Of a stretch of DNA of 45,319 bases, positions 15,591 to 23,278 are shown piece by piece. Position numbers and translations under genes: made by a program. Under the pieces are notes generated by a model, which saw nothing but the letters and a program-made list of their open reading frames with translations, was not told the DNA's origin and did not search any database. This DNA comes from an uncultured Collinsella sp. (lineage in GTDB: Bacteria > Actinomycetota > Coriobacteriia > Coriobacteriales > Coriobacteriaceae): positions 1 through 45,319 of the forward strand of contig CABUWA010000003.1 in assembly GCA_902495085.1 (NCBI GenBank), read 5' to 3'. Positions within the stretch are counted from its first letter, which is position 1. Every line of letters starts with the position of its first letter.

Positions 15591-16532
15591 GTGATGGTGC
15601 AGGGCGCCAAACATATGAAGAGCAATAACGCCGCGGACAACGGCGGCTCAAGCCCTCAGCCCAAACCTCAACCAAAACCTAAGCGCCGTCGCAAGCGACT
15701 GCCGCGTTGGGCCGACCGGCTCATCACCATCGTCATCATCCTTATTGGCGTGGGCCTTATGACCTGGCCGTGGATCTTGGACCGGCTCGAGGCCTCGGGC
15801 GTGTTCAACCAGATCAGCACGGTGTCCAGCACCGTGGATGCGCTGTCTGCCGAGGAGCGCGAGCGCATCCTGCTCCAGGCGCGCTCCTTTAACGAGCAGC
15901 TGGCGGGCGAGGCCACCGAGCTTCCCGCCGACCAGATCGAGCCCTACGCCCAGCAGCTCATCTTTGACCGCGACCCCATGATGAGCTGGGTCGAGATCCC
16001 CTCCATCGACGTGAGCATGCCCATCTACCACGGCACGAGCGAGGAAGTCCTTATGGCGGGCGTCGGCCACCTGGAGGGCACGAGCCTGCCGGTGGGCGGC
16101 ACCTCGACGCATTGCGTGCTCACCGCGCACTCGGGCATGCGCAACTTGAGCATGTTCGACGACATCCACTCGCTGGAGCCCGGCGACCTGGTGCTGCTGC
16201 ACACCATGAATAAGACGCTCGCCTACAAGATGGTGGACTCCGAGGTGGTGCTGCCCGAGGAGATGGAGTCGCTGACCATCGAGCCCGGCGCCGACAAGGT
16301 GACGCTCGTCACCTGCACGCCCTACGGCGTGAACGACCATCGCCTGCTGGTGCATTGCGTGCGCACCAAGTACAGCAAGAAGGACGTCGACAAGCAAAAG
16401 TCGCTGGCCGGCCGCCACTGGGGCAAGCGCGAGTTTGCCGTGCTCATCGTGGTCGTGGCCATTGTGCTGTTGCTGCTGGACATCGTGATCCACGCGGTCC
16501 GCAAGCGCCGCAAGGCCAAGGCCTCGGCATAA
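15591..16532 (+). CDS. Class C (pilus-assembly) sortase
   Basis: A 313-residue membrane transpeptidase that would join pilin subunits through their LPxTG-type signals. A basic proline-rich N-terminus is followed by a membrane helix (around W-A-D-R-L-I-T-I-V-I-I-L), the sortase barrel and a second C-terminal membrane helix (V-L-I-V-V-V-A-I-V-L-L-L-L-D), the class C layout. Catalytic residues are H180 (L-T-A-H-S-G-M), C242 (T-L-V-T-C-T-P-Y-G) and R251 (N-D-H-R-L-L-V). F-D-R-D-P may be the lid aspartate motif. GTG 15591 or ATG 15594 both suit the AAGAGGAG site. It is separated from the three pilin genes by a terminator and the AbiE-like pair, so it is probably expressed independently. Confidence 0.93.
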   Translation: MMVQGAKHMKSNNAADNGGSSPQPKPQPKPKRRRKRLPRWADRLITIVIILIGVGLMTWPWILDRLEASGVFNQISTVSSTVDALSAEERERILLQARSFNEQLAGEATELPADQIEPYAQQLIFDRDPMMSWVEIPSIDVSMPIYHGTSEEVLMAGVGHLEGTSLPVGGTSTHCVLTAHSGMRNLSMFDDIHSLEPGDLVLLHTMNKTLAYKMVDSEVVLPEEMESLTIEPGADKVTLVTCTPYGVNDHRLLVHCVRTKYSKKDVDKQKSLAGRHWGKREFAVLIVVVAIVLLLLDIVIHAVRKRRKAKASA

Positions 16533-16549
16533 GACATCGTTCAGAACCA

Positions 16550-16576
16550 CCACAAAGGGGGCAGGCACCTTTGTGG
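16550..16576 (+). terminator. CAAAGG-family hairpin after the sortase gene
   Basis: CCACAAAGG (16550-16558) pairs with CCTTTGTGG (16568-16576), 9-base loop. It lacks the T-run of the copy at 4939. As in that region, a 65-nt palindrome lies alongside. Confidence 0.55.
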
Positions 16577-16590
16577 GAGTCGGGGCTTCC

Positions 16591-16655
16591 AAACCATCAC
16601 AACATTCGATGAAAATCGCGATTTTGGCGAAAAGCGTCGAATGTTGTGATGGTTT
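16591..16655. repeat. 65-nt intergenic palindrome, copy 3
   Basis: Arms 16591-16609 and 16637-16655 are identical to the other two copies. The spacer is again 27 nt and nearly the same as in copy 2. Its last five bases are also the first bases of a 21-nt tandem repeat. Confidence 0.9.
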
Positions 16656-16734
16656 TCGTTGCGGGCGGGACGGTTTTCGTTGCGGGCGGGACGGTTTTCG
16701 CTGCGGGCGAGACGGTTTTCGCTATGGACGGTGC
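16651..16734 (+). repeat. Four tandem 21-nt units
   Basis: Units begin at 16651, 16672, 16693 and 16714, each opening with GGTTTTCG. The first two are identical, the third differs at two positions and the fourth is more diverged. The array starts within the right arm of the 65-nt palindrome, as if generated from its edge. With the hairpin, the palindrome and the gatC -10 box it fills the 346-base gap. Confidence 0.88.
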
Positions 16735-16878
16735 GATTTCGCTGCAGAACCGCCAGCCCGCCGCCCACCAACCGCCGCCCTCGTTACGTTTTCGCTGCAT
16801 TTGGGTAAAGTGCCTGCTCCAAGCCGGCGTTGCCCTGTATACTAGAGCGGTTTATCTGTTATGCGGAAGGGAGCGCCT

Positions 16879-17190
16879 ATGGCACTCAGCGAGAAAGACG
16901 TGCGCGGCATCGCCGAGTACGCGAAGATCGCACTGACCGATGACGAGCTCACCCAGATGACGTCCTACATGAACGACGCCGTCCAGATGCTCGAGCCCGT
17001 CTTGCAATATGACTTGCCCGACGTGGAGCCCACGTTCCATCCTATCGGAAGCCTGTCCAACGTGATGGGCGATGACCTGCGCGAGCCCGAGCGCGACCTG
17101 CCGCTCGACGTCGCGCTCGAAAACGCCGGCAGCGCGCGCGACCGCTACTTCCGCGTGCCGTCCATTTTGGGAGAGGGGGAGAGCGAGTAA
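16879..17190 (+). CDS. gatC: Asp-tRNA(Asn)/Glu-tRNA(Gln) amidotransferase subunit C
   Basis: A 103-residue small subunit that holds GatA and GatB together in the complex converting mischarged Asp-tRNA(Asn) or Glu-tRNA(Gln) to the amide forms. It shows the GatC pattern: the N-terminal helix with I-A-E-Y-A-K-I-A-L-T-D-D-E-L and the C-terminal L-R-E-P followed by A-R-D-R-Y-F-R-V-P. The start at 16879 follows AAGGGAG at six bases and is preferred to the ATG at 16861. A TATACT -10-like box is at 16838-16843. Its stop overlaps the start of gatA (TAATG), so the three gat genes are one coupled operon. Confidence 0.95.
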   Translation: MALSEKDVRGIAEYAKIALTDDELTQMTSYMNDAVQMLEPVLQYDLPDVEPTFHPIGSLSNVMGDDLREPERDLPLDVALENAGSARDRYFRVPSILGEGESE

Positions 17191-18704
17191 TGGCGCAGAG
17201 CTTCGATTCCCTTACTGCTGCCCAGATTGCCGCGGGCGTTGCCGTCGGCGACTTTACCGCTACCGAGGTGGCCAAGGCCTCCCTTGCCGCCATCGAGGCA
17301 CGCGAGGGCGGGGTCCAGGCATTCCTGCAGGTAGCGCCCGAGCTCGCGCTCGAGGCCGCTGCGCGCGTGGATGCCGACCGTGCCGCAGGCAAGCCGCTGC
17401 CCCCGCTCGCGGGCGTGCCGCTGGCCATTAAGGACAACATGAACCTCGTGGGCACGCGCACCACCTGCGCTTCCCGCATGCTCGAGAACTACCAGAGCGT
17501 CTACACCGCCACCTGCGTCCAGCGCATGCTCGACGCCGGCTGCCTGCCCATGGGCAAGGCCAATATGGATGAGTTCGCCTTTGGTAGCTCTACCGAGAGC
17601 TCGGCCTTCCATCGCACCAACAACCCCTGGGATACCGAGCGCGTGCCCGGCGGCTCCTCGGGCGGCTCCGCTGCCGCCGTCGCCGCGGGCGAGGTCGCGC
17701 TCTCGCTGGGCTCGGACACCGGCGGCTCCATTCGCCAGCCGGCGTCGCTGTGCGGCGTGGTGGGCTTTAAGCCCACGTATGGCGCCGTGAGCCGTTACGG
17801 CGTGGTTGCCTTTGGCTCGTCGCTCGACCAGGTGGGTCCCTTCGGTCGCACGGTCGAGGATGTCGCGCTGGCCATGAACGCGCTTACCGGCGCGGGTCAC
17901 GATCCGTATGACTGCACCAGCCAGGATTGCGCCGTCGACTTTACCGAGCATCTTAACGACAGCATCGAGGGCAAGCGCGTGGGCATCATCCCCGCGTTTA
18001 TGGAGGCCGAGGGTCTGACGCCCGAGGTCAAGGCCGCTGTTCAGCGCGCCGCCCAGGAGCTGCAGAACCAGGGCGCCGAGCTGGTCGAGGTCGACCTGCC
18101 GCACCTGGACGCCGCCATCGCCGCCTACTACGTCATCGGCCCGGCCGAGGCGTTCTCCAACCTAGCACGGTTTGACGGCATTCGCTACGGCTATCAGGAG
18201 GAGGGCTGCGCCAATCTGTCCGACCAGAGCTCGCTCTCGCGCGCCCACGGCTTTGGCGCCGAGGCCAAGCGCCGTCAGATGCTCGGCGCCTACCTGCTGA
18301 GCTCGGGCGTGTACGACAAGTACTACTACGCCGCGCAAAAGGCTCGCACGCTCATCACGCGGGACTACGACGCCGCATATGCCAAGGTGGACACCATTCT
18401 CATGCCCGCCTCGCCGCGCACGGCCTTTAAGTTTGGCGAGATCAGCGACCCCACGCAGATGTACCTCTCCGACCTGTACACCATCTCGCTCAACATTTGC
18501 GGCAACGGTGGCATCTCGGTGCCGCTGGGCCTGGGCGAGGATACTCAGCTGCCCGTTTCTGCCCAGCTGGTTGGTCCGGCGTTTAAGGACCGTCAGCTGC
18601 TCACGTTTGCCCGCGCCCTGGAGCGCGGCTTTGCCGATGCCGCCACGGGTGCGCCCGCGCTTTCCGTCGCGCCCGATTTTGCCGGGAAGGGAGGCGAGCT
18701 GTAA
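17190..18704 (+). CDS. gatA: Amidotransferase subunit A (amidase, GatCAB)
   Basis: The 504-residue amidase subunit that releases ammonia from glutamine for transfer to the misacylated tRNA. The Ser-cisSer-Lys triad is visible: K81 (A-I-K-D-N), the cis-serine in G-G-S-S-G-G-S (residues 154-160) and the nucleophile S180 in D-T-G-G-S-I-R. Length and motif spacing are those of complete bacterial GatA. It starts on the last base of the gatC stop and ends on the first base of the gatB start, giving one-base overlaps at both sides. Confidence 0.97.
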   Translation: MAQSFDSLTAAQIAAGVAVGDFTATEVAKASLAAIEAREGGVQAFLQVAPELALEAAARVDADRAAGKPLPPLAGVPLAIKDNMNLVGTRTTCASRMLENYQSVYTATCVQRMLDAGCLPMGKANMDEFAFGSSTESSAFHRTNNPWDTERVPGGSSGGSAAAVAAGEVALSLGSDTGGSIRQPASLCGVVGFKPTYGAVSRYGVVAFGSSLDQVGPFGRTVEDVALAMNALTGAGHDPYDCTSQDCAVDFTEHLNDSIEGKRVGIIPAFMEAEGLTPEVKAAVQRAAQELQNQGAELVEVDLPHLDAAIAAYYVIGPAEAFSNLARFDGIRYGYQEEGCANLSDQSSLSRAHGFGAEAKRRQMLGAYLLSSGVYDKYYYAAQKARTLITRDYDAAYAKVDTILMPASPRTAFKFGEISDPTQMYLSDLYTISLNICGNGGISVPLGLGEDTQLPVSAQLVGPAFKDRQLLTFARALERGFADAATGAPALSVAPDFAGKGGEL

Positions 18705-20380
18705 TGAAGGAGCTTTCCGAGGTCCTGCAGGATTGGGAGGCCGTGATCGGCCTGGAGATCCATACCGAGCTCACCGCACTCGATACCAAGATGTTCTGCA
18801 ACTGCAAACTCAGCCACGATGACGAGCCCAACGCCAACGTGTGCCCGGTGTGCCTGGGACTGCCCGGCGCCCTGCCGGTGCCCAACAAGCGCGCCATCGA
18901 GAGCATCGTCAAGGCCGGTCTCGCCACCAACTGCGAGATCCAGCGCCACTCGATGTTCTACCGCAAGCACTACTTCTATCCCGATATGGCCAAGAACTTC
19001 CAGACCACGCAGGGTCCGGTCGCCTTTGCCATGTACGGCCATCTGGATCTGGACGTGACCGGTCGCGGTGCCGCCGAGCGCCCCGACTGCGCGTTTGGCG
19101 AGGCCGAGGCCCAGAGTCTGGCGAGCGCCTCGGCCAACGCCGAGGGCCTGTCCACGTCCATGACGTCGACCATGCGCGAGGGCAATCAGCGCGCCGGCCA
19201 TCTGGCTAGCTACGATGCGTCCAACCTGCGGATGCCCGAGCGTCGCGAGGACGGTTCCTACACGGTGCCCATCCGCATCCTGCGCATCCATATGGAGGAG
19301 GACGCCGCCAAGATGGTCCACGTGGGCGGCGCCGAGGGCCGCATTACCGCCGCGGCCGAGTCGCTCGTCGACTACAACCGCTGCGGCACGCCTTTGATTG
19401 AGCTCGTGACTGAGCCCGATCTGCGCACGCCCGAGGAGGCCCGCCTGTTTATGGAAAAGCTCCGTCGCATTTTTGTGACGCTGGGCATTTCGGACTGCTC
19501 CATGGAGAAGGGTTCCATGCGCTGCGACGGCAACGTGTCGCTGCGTCGCCGCGGCGAGACCAAGCTGGGCACCAAGACCGAGCTTAAGAACCTCAACTCG
19601 TTTAAGAGCCTGCATGACGGCCTTGCCTACGAGATCTGCCGCCAGGCCGAGGTGCTCGAGGAGGGCGGCATCATCTATCAGGAGACCCGCCACTGGGAGC
19701 CCAGCCGCAAGCGCACCGTGGTCATGCGCGTTAAGGAGACGGCCGACGACTATCGTCTGTTCCCCGATCCCGACCTGGCGCCGTTCGACCTTGACGACGA
19801 GTTTATCGACCGTTGCCGTGACGAGATTCCCGAGCTGCCCGATGCCAAGCGTGCCCGTTTTGAGGCCGACTTTGGCATTAAGGCGGCCGACGCCGAGCAG
19901 ATTGCCGGCGACCCCGAGTTTGCCGAGTTCTTTGAGGCCGCCGCTGCCGGTATGGCTGGCAAGGAGGCCCAGACGGTCGCAAACCTGCTGGTGAACGAGA
20001 TGATCGCCTACCTTAAGGGCGCGGGCGTGTCGCTCGCCGAGTCCGGCATTGCGCCGGCTCAGGTGGCGGCTCTTGCCAAACTGCTGGCGACTGATGCAAT
20101 CAGCTCCAACCAGGCGCACGAGGTCTTTGAGGCCATGGCCCAGACCGGCGACGACCCCAACAAGATCGTCGACGAGCGCGGTATGCGTCAGGTGAGCGAT
20201 GCCGGCGCGCTGCAGCCGATCGTGGACGAGGTGCTGGCTAACTGTGCCGATCAGGCACAGCAGTATCGTGACGGCAACCAGAAGGTCATCGGCTTTTTGG
20301 TGGGCCAGTGCATGAAGGCGAGCCGCGGCAAGGGCAACCCGAAGCTCTTCAACGAGTTGCTGAGAACGTCGCTCTCGTAA
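18704..20380 (+). CDS. gatB: Amidotransferase subunit B (GatCAB), with an insertion
   Basis: The 558-residue tRNA-binding kinase/amidotransferase subunit. It has W-E-A-V-I-G-L-E-I-H at the N-terminus, C-N-C and C-P-V-C-L-G-L-P-G near residues 30-55 (zinc site region), R-I-H-M-E-E-D-A and a C-terminal YqeY-like tail. It is longer than the usual 475-500 residues. The excess sits at about residues 122-187, between the Y-F-Y-P-D-M-A-K strand and R-I-H-M-E-E-D, where most GatB proteins have a short turn. Whether this insert is shared across the class cannot be judged here. It ends three bases before the large nested inverted repeat. Confidence 0.95.
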   Translation: MKELSEVLQDWEAVIGLEIHTELTALDTKMFCNCKLSHDDEPNANVCPVCLGLPGALPVPNKRAIESIVKAGLATNCEIQRHSMFYRKHYFYPDMAKNFQTTQGPVAFAMYGHLDLDVTGRGAAERPDCAFGEAEAQSLASASANAEGLSTSMTSTMREGNQRAGHLASYDASNLRMPERREDGSYTVPIRILRIHMEEDAAKMVHVGGAEGRITAAAESLVDYNRCGTPLIELVTEPDLRTPEEARLFMEKLRRIFVTLGISDCSMEKGSMRCDGNVSLRRRGETKLGTKTELKNLNSFKSLHDGLAYEICRQAEVLEEGGIIYQETRHWEPSRKRTVVMRVKETADDYRLFPDPDLAPFDLDDEFIDRCRDEIPELPDAKRARFEADFGIKAADAEQIAGDPEFAEFFEAAAAGMAGKEAQTVANLLVNEMIAYLKGAGVSLAESGIAPAQVAALAKLLATDAISSNQAHEVFEAMAQTGDDPNKIVDERGMRQVSDAGALQPIVDEVLANCADQAQQYRDGNQKVIGFLVGQCMKASRGKGNPKLFNELLRTSLS

Positions 20381-20383
20381 ACG

Positions 20384-20526
20384 GGAACCCGGGAGCCCCG
20401 GCAGGGCGGGTGCTTCCTCAAAATTTCGAACAGTCCTGCGCAAGACGAAGGCCACATTAAGTGGCCTTCTTTGCGTGCGGAACTCATTTTGAGCAAGCAC
20501 CCGCCCTGCCGGGGCTCCCGGGTTCC
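20384..20526 (+). repeat. Nested inverted-repeat element, copy 1 (candidate structured RNA)
   Basis: Perfect 32-bp arms (20384-20415 and 20495-20526), continued after one mismatch by 8 more pairs (20417-20424 with 20486-20493). Inside lies a 9-bp hairpin GAAGGCCAC (20447-20455) / GTGGCCTTC (20461-20469) with an ATTAA loop. Three blocks are shared with the element at 41877-42010, read on its minus strand: ACAGTCCTG (20430-20438), CACATTAAGTG (20453-20463), GTGCGGAACTC (20475-20485). They are spaced 14 and 11 bases apart in both. It begins just after the gatB stop, on the gatB strand. It could be a 3' RNA structure, a terminator or a mobile repeat. Confidence 0.8.
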
Positions 20527-20575
20527 GTGACGACTCGGCCGTTCGGGTCAGGTAGGCTGATAGGAAAGATGGTGA

Positions 20576-20602
20576 CGGAGGCGCAAAATGCGCCTCCGCC
20601 TT
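20576..20602 (+). terminator. Terminator-like hairpin before the DUF4143 gene
   Basis: CGGAGGCGCA (20576-20585) pairs perfectly with TGCGCCTCCG (20589-20598), 3-base loop, then CCTTTT. It probably ends transcription coming through the nested element. Confidence 0.7.
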
Positions 20603-20636
20603 TTGAATGTGATGAAAGTGTGGCGAAATGAGCTTA

Positions 20637-20711
20637 AAACTTCCGTAAATGTGATAAATGTCACGTTTTACCTAGGGTAAAATGTGGGAAATATCACGTT
20701 TACGGAAGTTT
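20637..20711 (+). promoter_or_regulatory. Nested palindromic promoter region of the DUF4143 ATPase
   Basis: Outer arms 20637-20656 and 20692-20711 match at 19 of 20 positions (the exception allows a G-T pair). An inner stem TTTTACC (20666-20672) / GGTAAAA (20676-20682) lies in the middle. The same stretch contains two CRP/FNR-like sites, TGTGA-N6-TCACG (20650-20665) and TGTGG-N6-TCACG (20683-20698), 33 bp apart. It may be an operator pair, an mRNA leader hairpin, or both. Confidence 0.5.
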
Positions 20712-20730
20712 CTTTGCGGGAGGTTCGGTC

Positions 20731-22095
20731 ATGCAGCGAGATATCATTGCCAAGCTTAACGCTTGGAAAGCGTCAGAATATCGTAAGCCGCTTATCCTTA
20801 AGGGGGCGCGCCAGGTTGGAAAGACGTGGGCGCTTAAGGAGTTCGGCCGAACCTCGTACCTCAATTTTGTGTATCTGACGCTCGAGGAGCCGTCACCTGG
20901 GGTACAGAGCGAGTACGCTCAGTTTTTCGAAGGTACGCGCGATCCTCGACGGATCATCTCAAATCTTTCCCTGGCACTTGGACAGCCTATCGATCCCGGC
21001 GAAACGCTGCTTATTATTGATGAGATCCAGGATTGTCCTTCTGCAGTCGGCGCCCTTAAATACTTCTGTGACGAGGCCCCCGAGTATCACGTCGCATGCG
21101 CAGGGTCTTTGTTGGGCGTTCGCTTGTCCCGTGAGACCAGCGCTTTTCCGGTGGGAAAGGTCGAGTTCATGGAGATGCGCCCCATGAGCTTTTCCGAGTT
21201 TCTGAAAGCCGAGGGCGCTGCAAACTACGACGAATACCTTGGCGGCCTGGATCAGATCGAGACAGTGCCCGATTTCTTCCATGTCCGTCTCGTCGAGCAT
21301 CTTCGTCGTTATTTTGCATGCGGCGGCATGCCAGAGGCTCTTGGCCGGTGGGTGGAGACGGGCGATATCGTTCAGGTCGATAAGGTGTTGTCTGATCTCT
21401 TGGATTCCTACGAGCGCGATTTTGCCAAGCATGGTGGCCGTGCGCAGTTCGCCAAGCTTTCGCAAATATGGAACTCGATTCCAGCTCAGTTGGCGCGCGA
21501 GAACAAAAAGTTCGTTTGGGGTGCGGTGCGCGAGGGGGCTCGTGCTAGAGAATACGAGGATGCTCTGGAATGGCTTGCCGATGCTGGGCTCATCACGGCG
21601 GTTCGCCTTAATGCTGCCGGTGGTGTGCCGCTCTCTGCGTACGATGACCTCAAGGCATTTAAAGTCTACTGTCTTGATGTCGGCTTGCTGCGCCGCATGG
21701 CAAGGCTGGATGCGTCCGCTTTTGCCATCTCGGATGCGCTTTTTTCGGAGTTCAAAGGTTCGTTCGCCGAGAACTATGTGCTTCAGGCATTACTTTCACA
21801 GTTAGATGCTGCTCCGCGTTATTGGACAAACGAGAAGCCGAAGCACGAAGTCGATTTTTTGATTCAAGTCGGAAACGAAATCGTTCCCGTCGAGGTCAAA
21901 TCGGGAGAGGTCGTTCATTCCAAGAGCCTTAAGTACTATGCCGACAAGCATGCGGAGACGACTCCATTGAGGGTCCGCTACTCACTTAAGAACCTAAAGC
22001 TCGACGACGGGGTGCTCAACATTCCGTTGTATTTGGCTGATCGATCTGTCCCTCTTATCAAAAAGGCGCTTGATTGTGCACATCTTGACGTTTAG
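20731..22095 (+). CDS. AAA-type ATPase with DUF4143 nuclease-like C-terminus
   Basis: A 454-residue protein of the widespread AAA_14/DUF4143 family. Walker A is G25-A-R-Q-V-G-K31-T32 and Walker B is L-L-I-I-D-E-I-Q-D (around residues 90-98). The C-terminal third carries E-V-D-F-L-I followed by P-V-E-V-K-S-G, the arrangement of acidic residues and lysine seen in PD-(D/E)xK nuclease folds. The cellular role of this family is not established; members are abundant in gut bacteria and often sit alone. A GGGAGG site precedes the ATG. The nested palindrome directly upstream suggests tight regulation. Confidence 0.9.
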   Translation: MQRDIIAKLNAWKASEYRKPLILKGARQVGKTWALKEFGRTSYLNFVYLTLEEPSPGVQSEYAQFFEGTRDPRRIISNLSLALGQPIDPGETLLIIDEIQDCPSAVGALKYFCDEAPEYHVACAGSLLGVRLSRETSAFPVGKVEFMEMRPMSFSEFLKAEGAANYDEYLGGLDQIETVPDFFHVRLVEHLRRYFACGGMPEALGRWVETGDIVQVDKVLSDLLDSYERDFAKHGGRAQFAKLSQIWNSIPAQLARENKKFVWGAVREGARAREYEDALEWLADAGLITAVRLNAAGGVPLSAYDDLKAFKVYCLDVGLLRRMARLDASAFAISDALFSEFKGSFAENYVLQALLSQLDAAPRYWTNEKPKHEVDFLIQVGNEIVPVEVKSGEVVHSKSLKYYADKHAETTPLRVRYSLKNLKLDDGVLNIPLYLADRSVPLIKKALDCAHLDV

Positions 22096-22159
22096 ATCCT
22101 GGGTGAGCTGACGGGCGGCGGCTAATTAATCGCTCCGTTACGGCCAGGGAGCTTGGGCC

Positions 22160-23164
22160 TTAGCGATGCTTGCTTCGCCAAGTCGTGGGTGTCATGCCGG
22201 TGTATTGTTTGAAGGCTTGGGCGAAGGCGGCCTGCTGAGGGTAGCCTAGACGCTCTGCCACCTGCGCTATCGTGAGCGAGCTGTCGGCCAAAAGGTCCTG
22301 TGCTCGCTCCATGCGGCGTCTGCGAATGTAGGCGCCCAGGGACTCGCCAGTTTGGGCCTTAAAGGTGGCGCATAGCTTGGAGCGGCTTGTGTAGAGCCTC
22401 TCGGCCACCTCGTTGATACCCACGCGTCTGCCTTTGTCGAGCGAGCGCTCAATCATTGCCGTTGCTTCTTCGGCAATGGTTATGCTGACGCGTGTGTCTG
22501 CCGCCTGCCGCGCCTGCTTGTGGGCCGCGCGCGAACAGGCGAGCTCCGCGACCATGGTCTCCACGATGCCCTGCATATAGACGTGTCCGCCTACGGTGCG
22601 GGCGCGGTCCTCGTTAATCCGGCGCAGCGTGTGGCAGATGGCAGACGTCGCTTCCTCGTGCCACGGCTCGGCAAACGCCTCAAAGATTCCCGCGAACTCG
22701 GTGGGATAGCGGTGCTCCAGTTCGTCAAAATATCCAGGCAAAAAGAGCACCGAGCGCGAGTAATAGAGCTCCCCCGCAAACAGCGGGCTTAATTCCTTGC
22801 CACAGCTATCTTGGATAAAGCTGCAAACGGCATTGTTTGGCCACGGTCCATGCAACGGTTTAAGGTTCGCGGGCGTTATGCCAGCCTCGGGCATGCATGT
22901 AAGTGTGGGCGCGCTGACCTCGCTCACGCAGGCGTATGGCTCGGGAGTGTATTCGGCTAGGTACATGTTGCGCGTCGGGGTTATGAAATGCTCCATGACG
23001 ATGCAGGTGGGGGAGAGGGGCATGATCCATGCGCGGCCGTGCGCCCGGTCGTTTGCCACCTCGCCGGTAAAGACGGCGCCCTTGCCGGTAAGCTCCAGGC
23101 CAAACTGCTCAAACTGCGGAGCGTAGAGCTCGGTTATATCGGTCGCTGACCGCCGTATTTGCAA
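22160..23164 (-). CDS. AraC-family transcriptional regulator
   Basis: A 334-residue regulator with two C-terminal AraC helix-turn-helix units: I-N-E-V-A-E-R-L-Y-T-S-R-S-K-L-C and I-A-Q-V-A-E-R-L-G-Y-P-Q-Q-A-A-F-A-Q-A-F-K-Q-Y-T-G-M-T-P in the last 90 residues. The N-terminal part would sense a ligand; it has no recognised domain. The start appears to be a TTG at 23164 with GGAAAGGG upstream. It is transcribed away from the two ABC genes, the arrangement seen for PchR/YbtA-type regulators of metal-chelator transport, so it probably controls them. A direct repeat of the kind AraC proteins bind lies at its start. Confidence 0.88.
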   Translation of the reverse strand: MQIRRSATDITELYAPQFEQFGLELTGKGAVFTGEVANDRAHGRAWIMPLSPTCIVMEHFITPTRNMYLAEYTPEPYACVSEVSAPTLTCMPEAGITPANLKPLHGPWPNNAVCSFIQDSCGKELSPLFAGELYYSRSVLFLPGYFDELEHRYPTEFAGIFEAFAEPWHEEATSAICHTLRRINEDRARTVGGHVYMQGIVETMVAELACSRAAHKQARQAADTRVSITIAEEATAMIERSLDKGRRVGINEVAERLYTSRSKLCATFKAQTGESLGAYIRRRRMERAQDLLADSSLTIAQVAERLGYPQQAAFAQAFKQYTGMTPTTWRSKHR

Positions 23165-23193
23165 AAGCGTCCCTTTCCTTTGCAGAAACGTCC
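23161..23193. promoter_or_regulatory. Direct repeat in the AraC-ABC divergent region
   Basis: GCAAAAGCGTCC (23161-23172) and GCAGAAACGTCC (23182-23193) match at 10 of 12 positions with a 21-bp period, two helical turns, as AraC-family dimers require. The left copy overlaps the start codon of the araC-like gene, which would allow autorepression. Confidence 0.5.
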
Positions 23194-23278
23194 ACGCCTG
23201 GCTTGATTGTGAGCCATGGCTAACACGTCAATGATAAGTTCATTACGGTTAACTCTCAAGCCGTTAGAAAGGAATCTC

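Noticed and set aside
16573..16936. Small coding genes over the palindrome and tandem repeats
   Set aside because: Frames are open only because the 21-nt unit is a multiple of three; they have no ribosome site and run into gatC in the wrong phase.
18593..20500. 635-codon minus-strand open frame opposite gatB
   Set aside because: It is a shadow of GC-rich codon structure; gatB on the plus strand is unambiguous.
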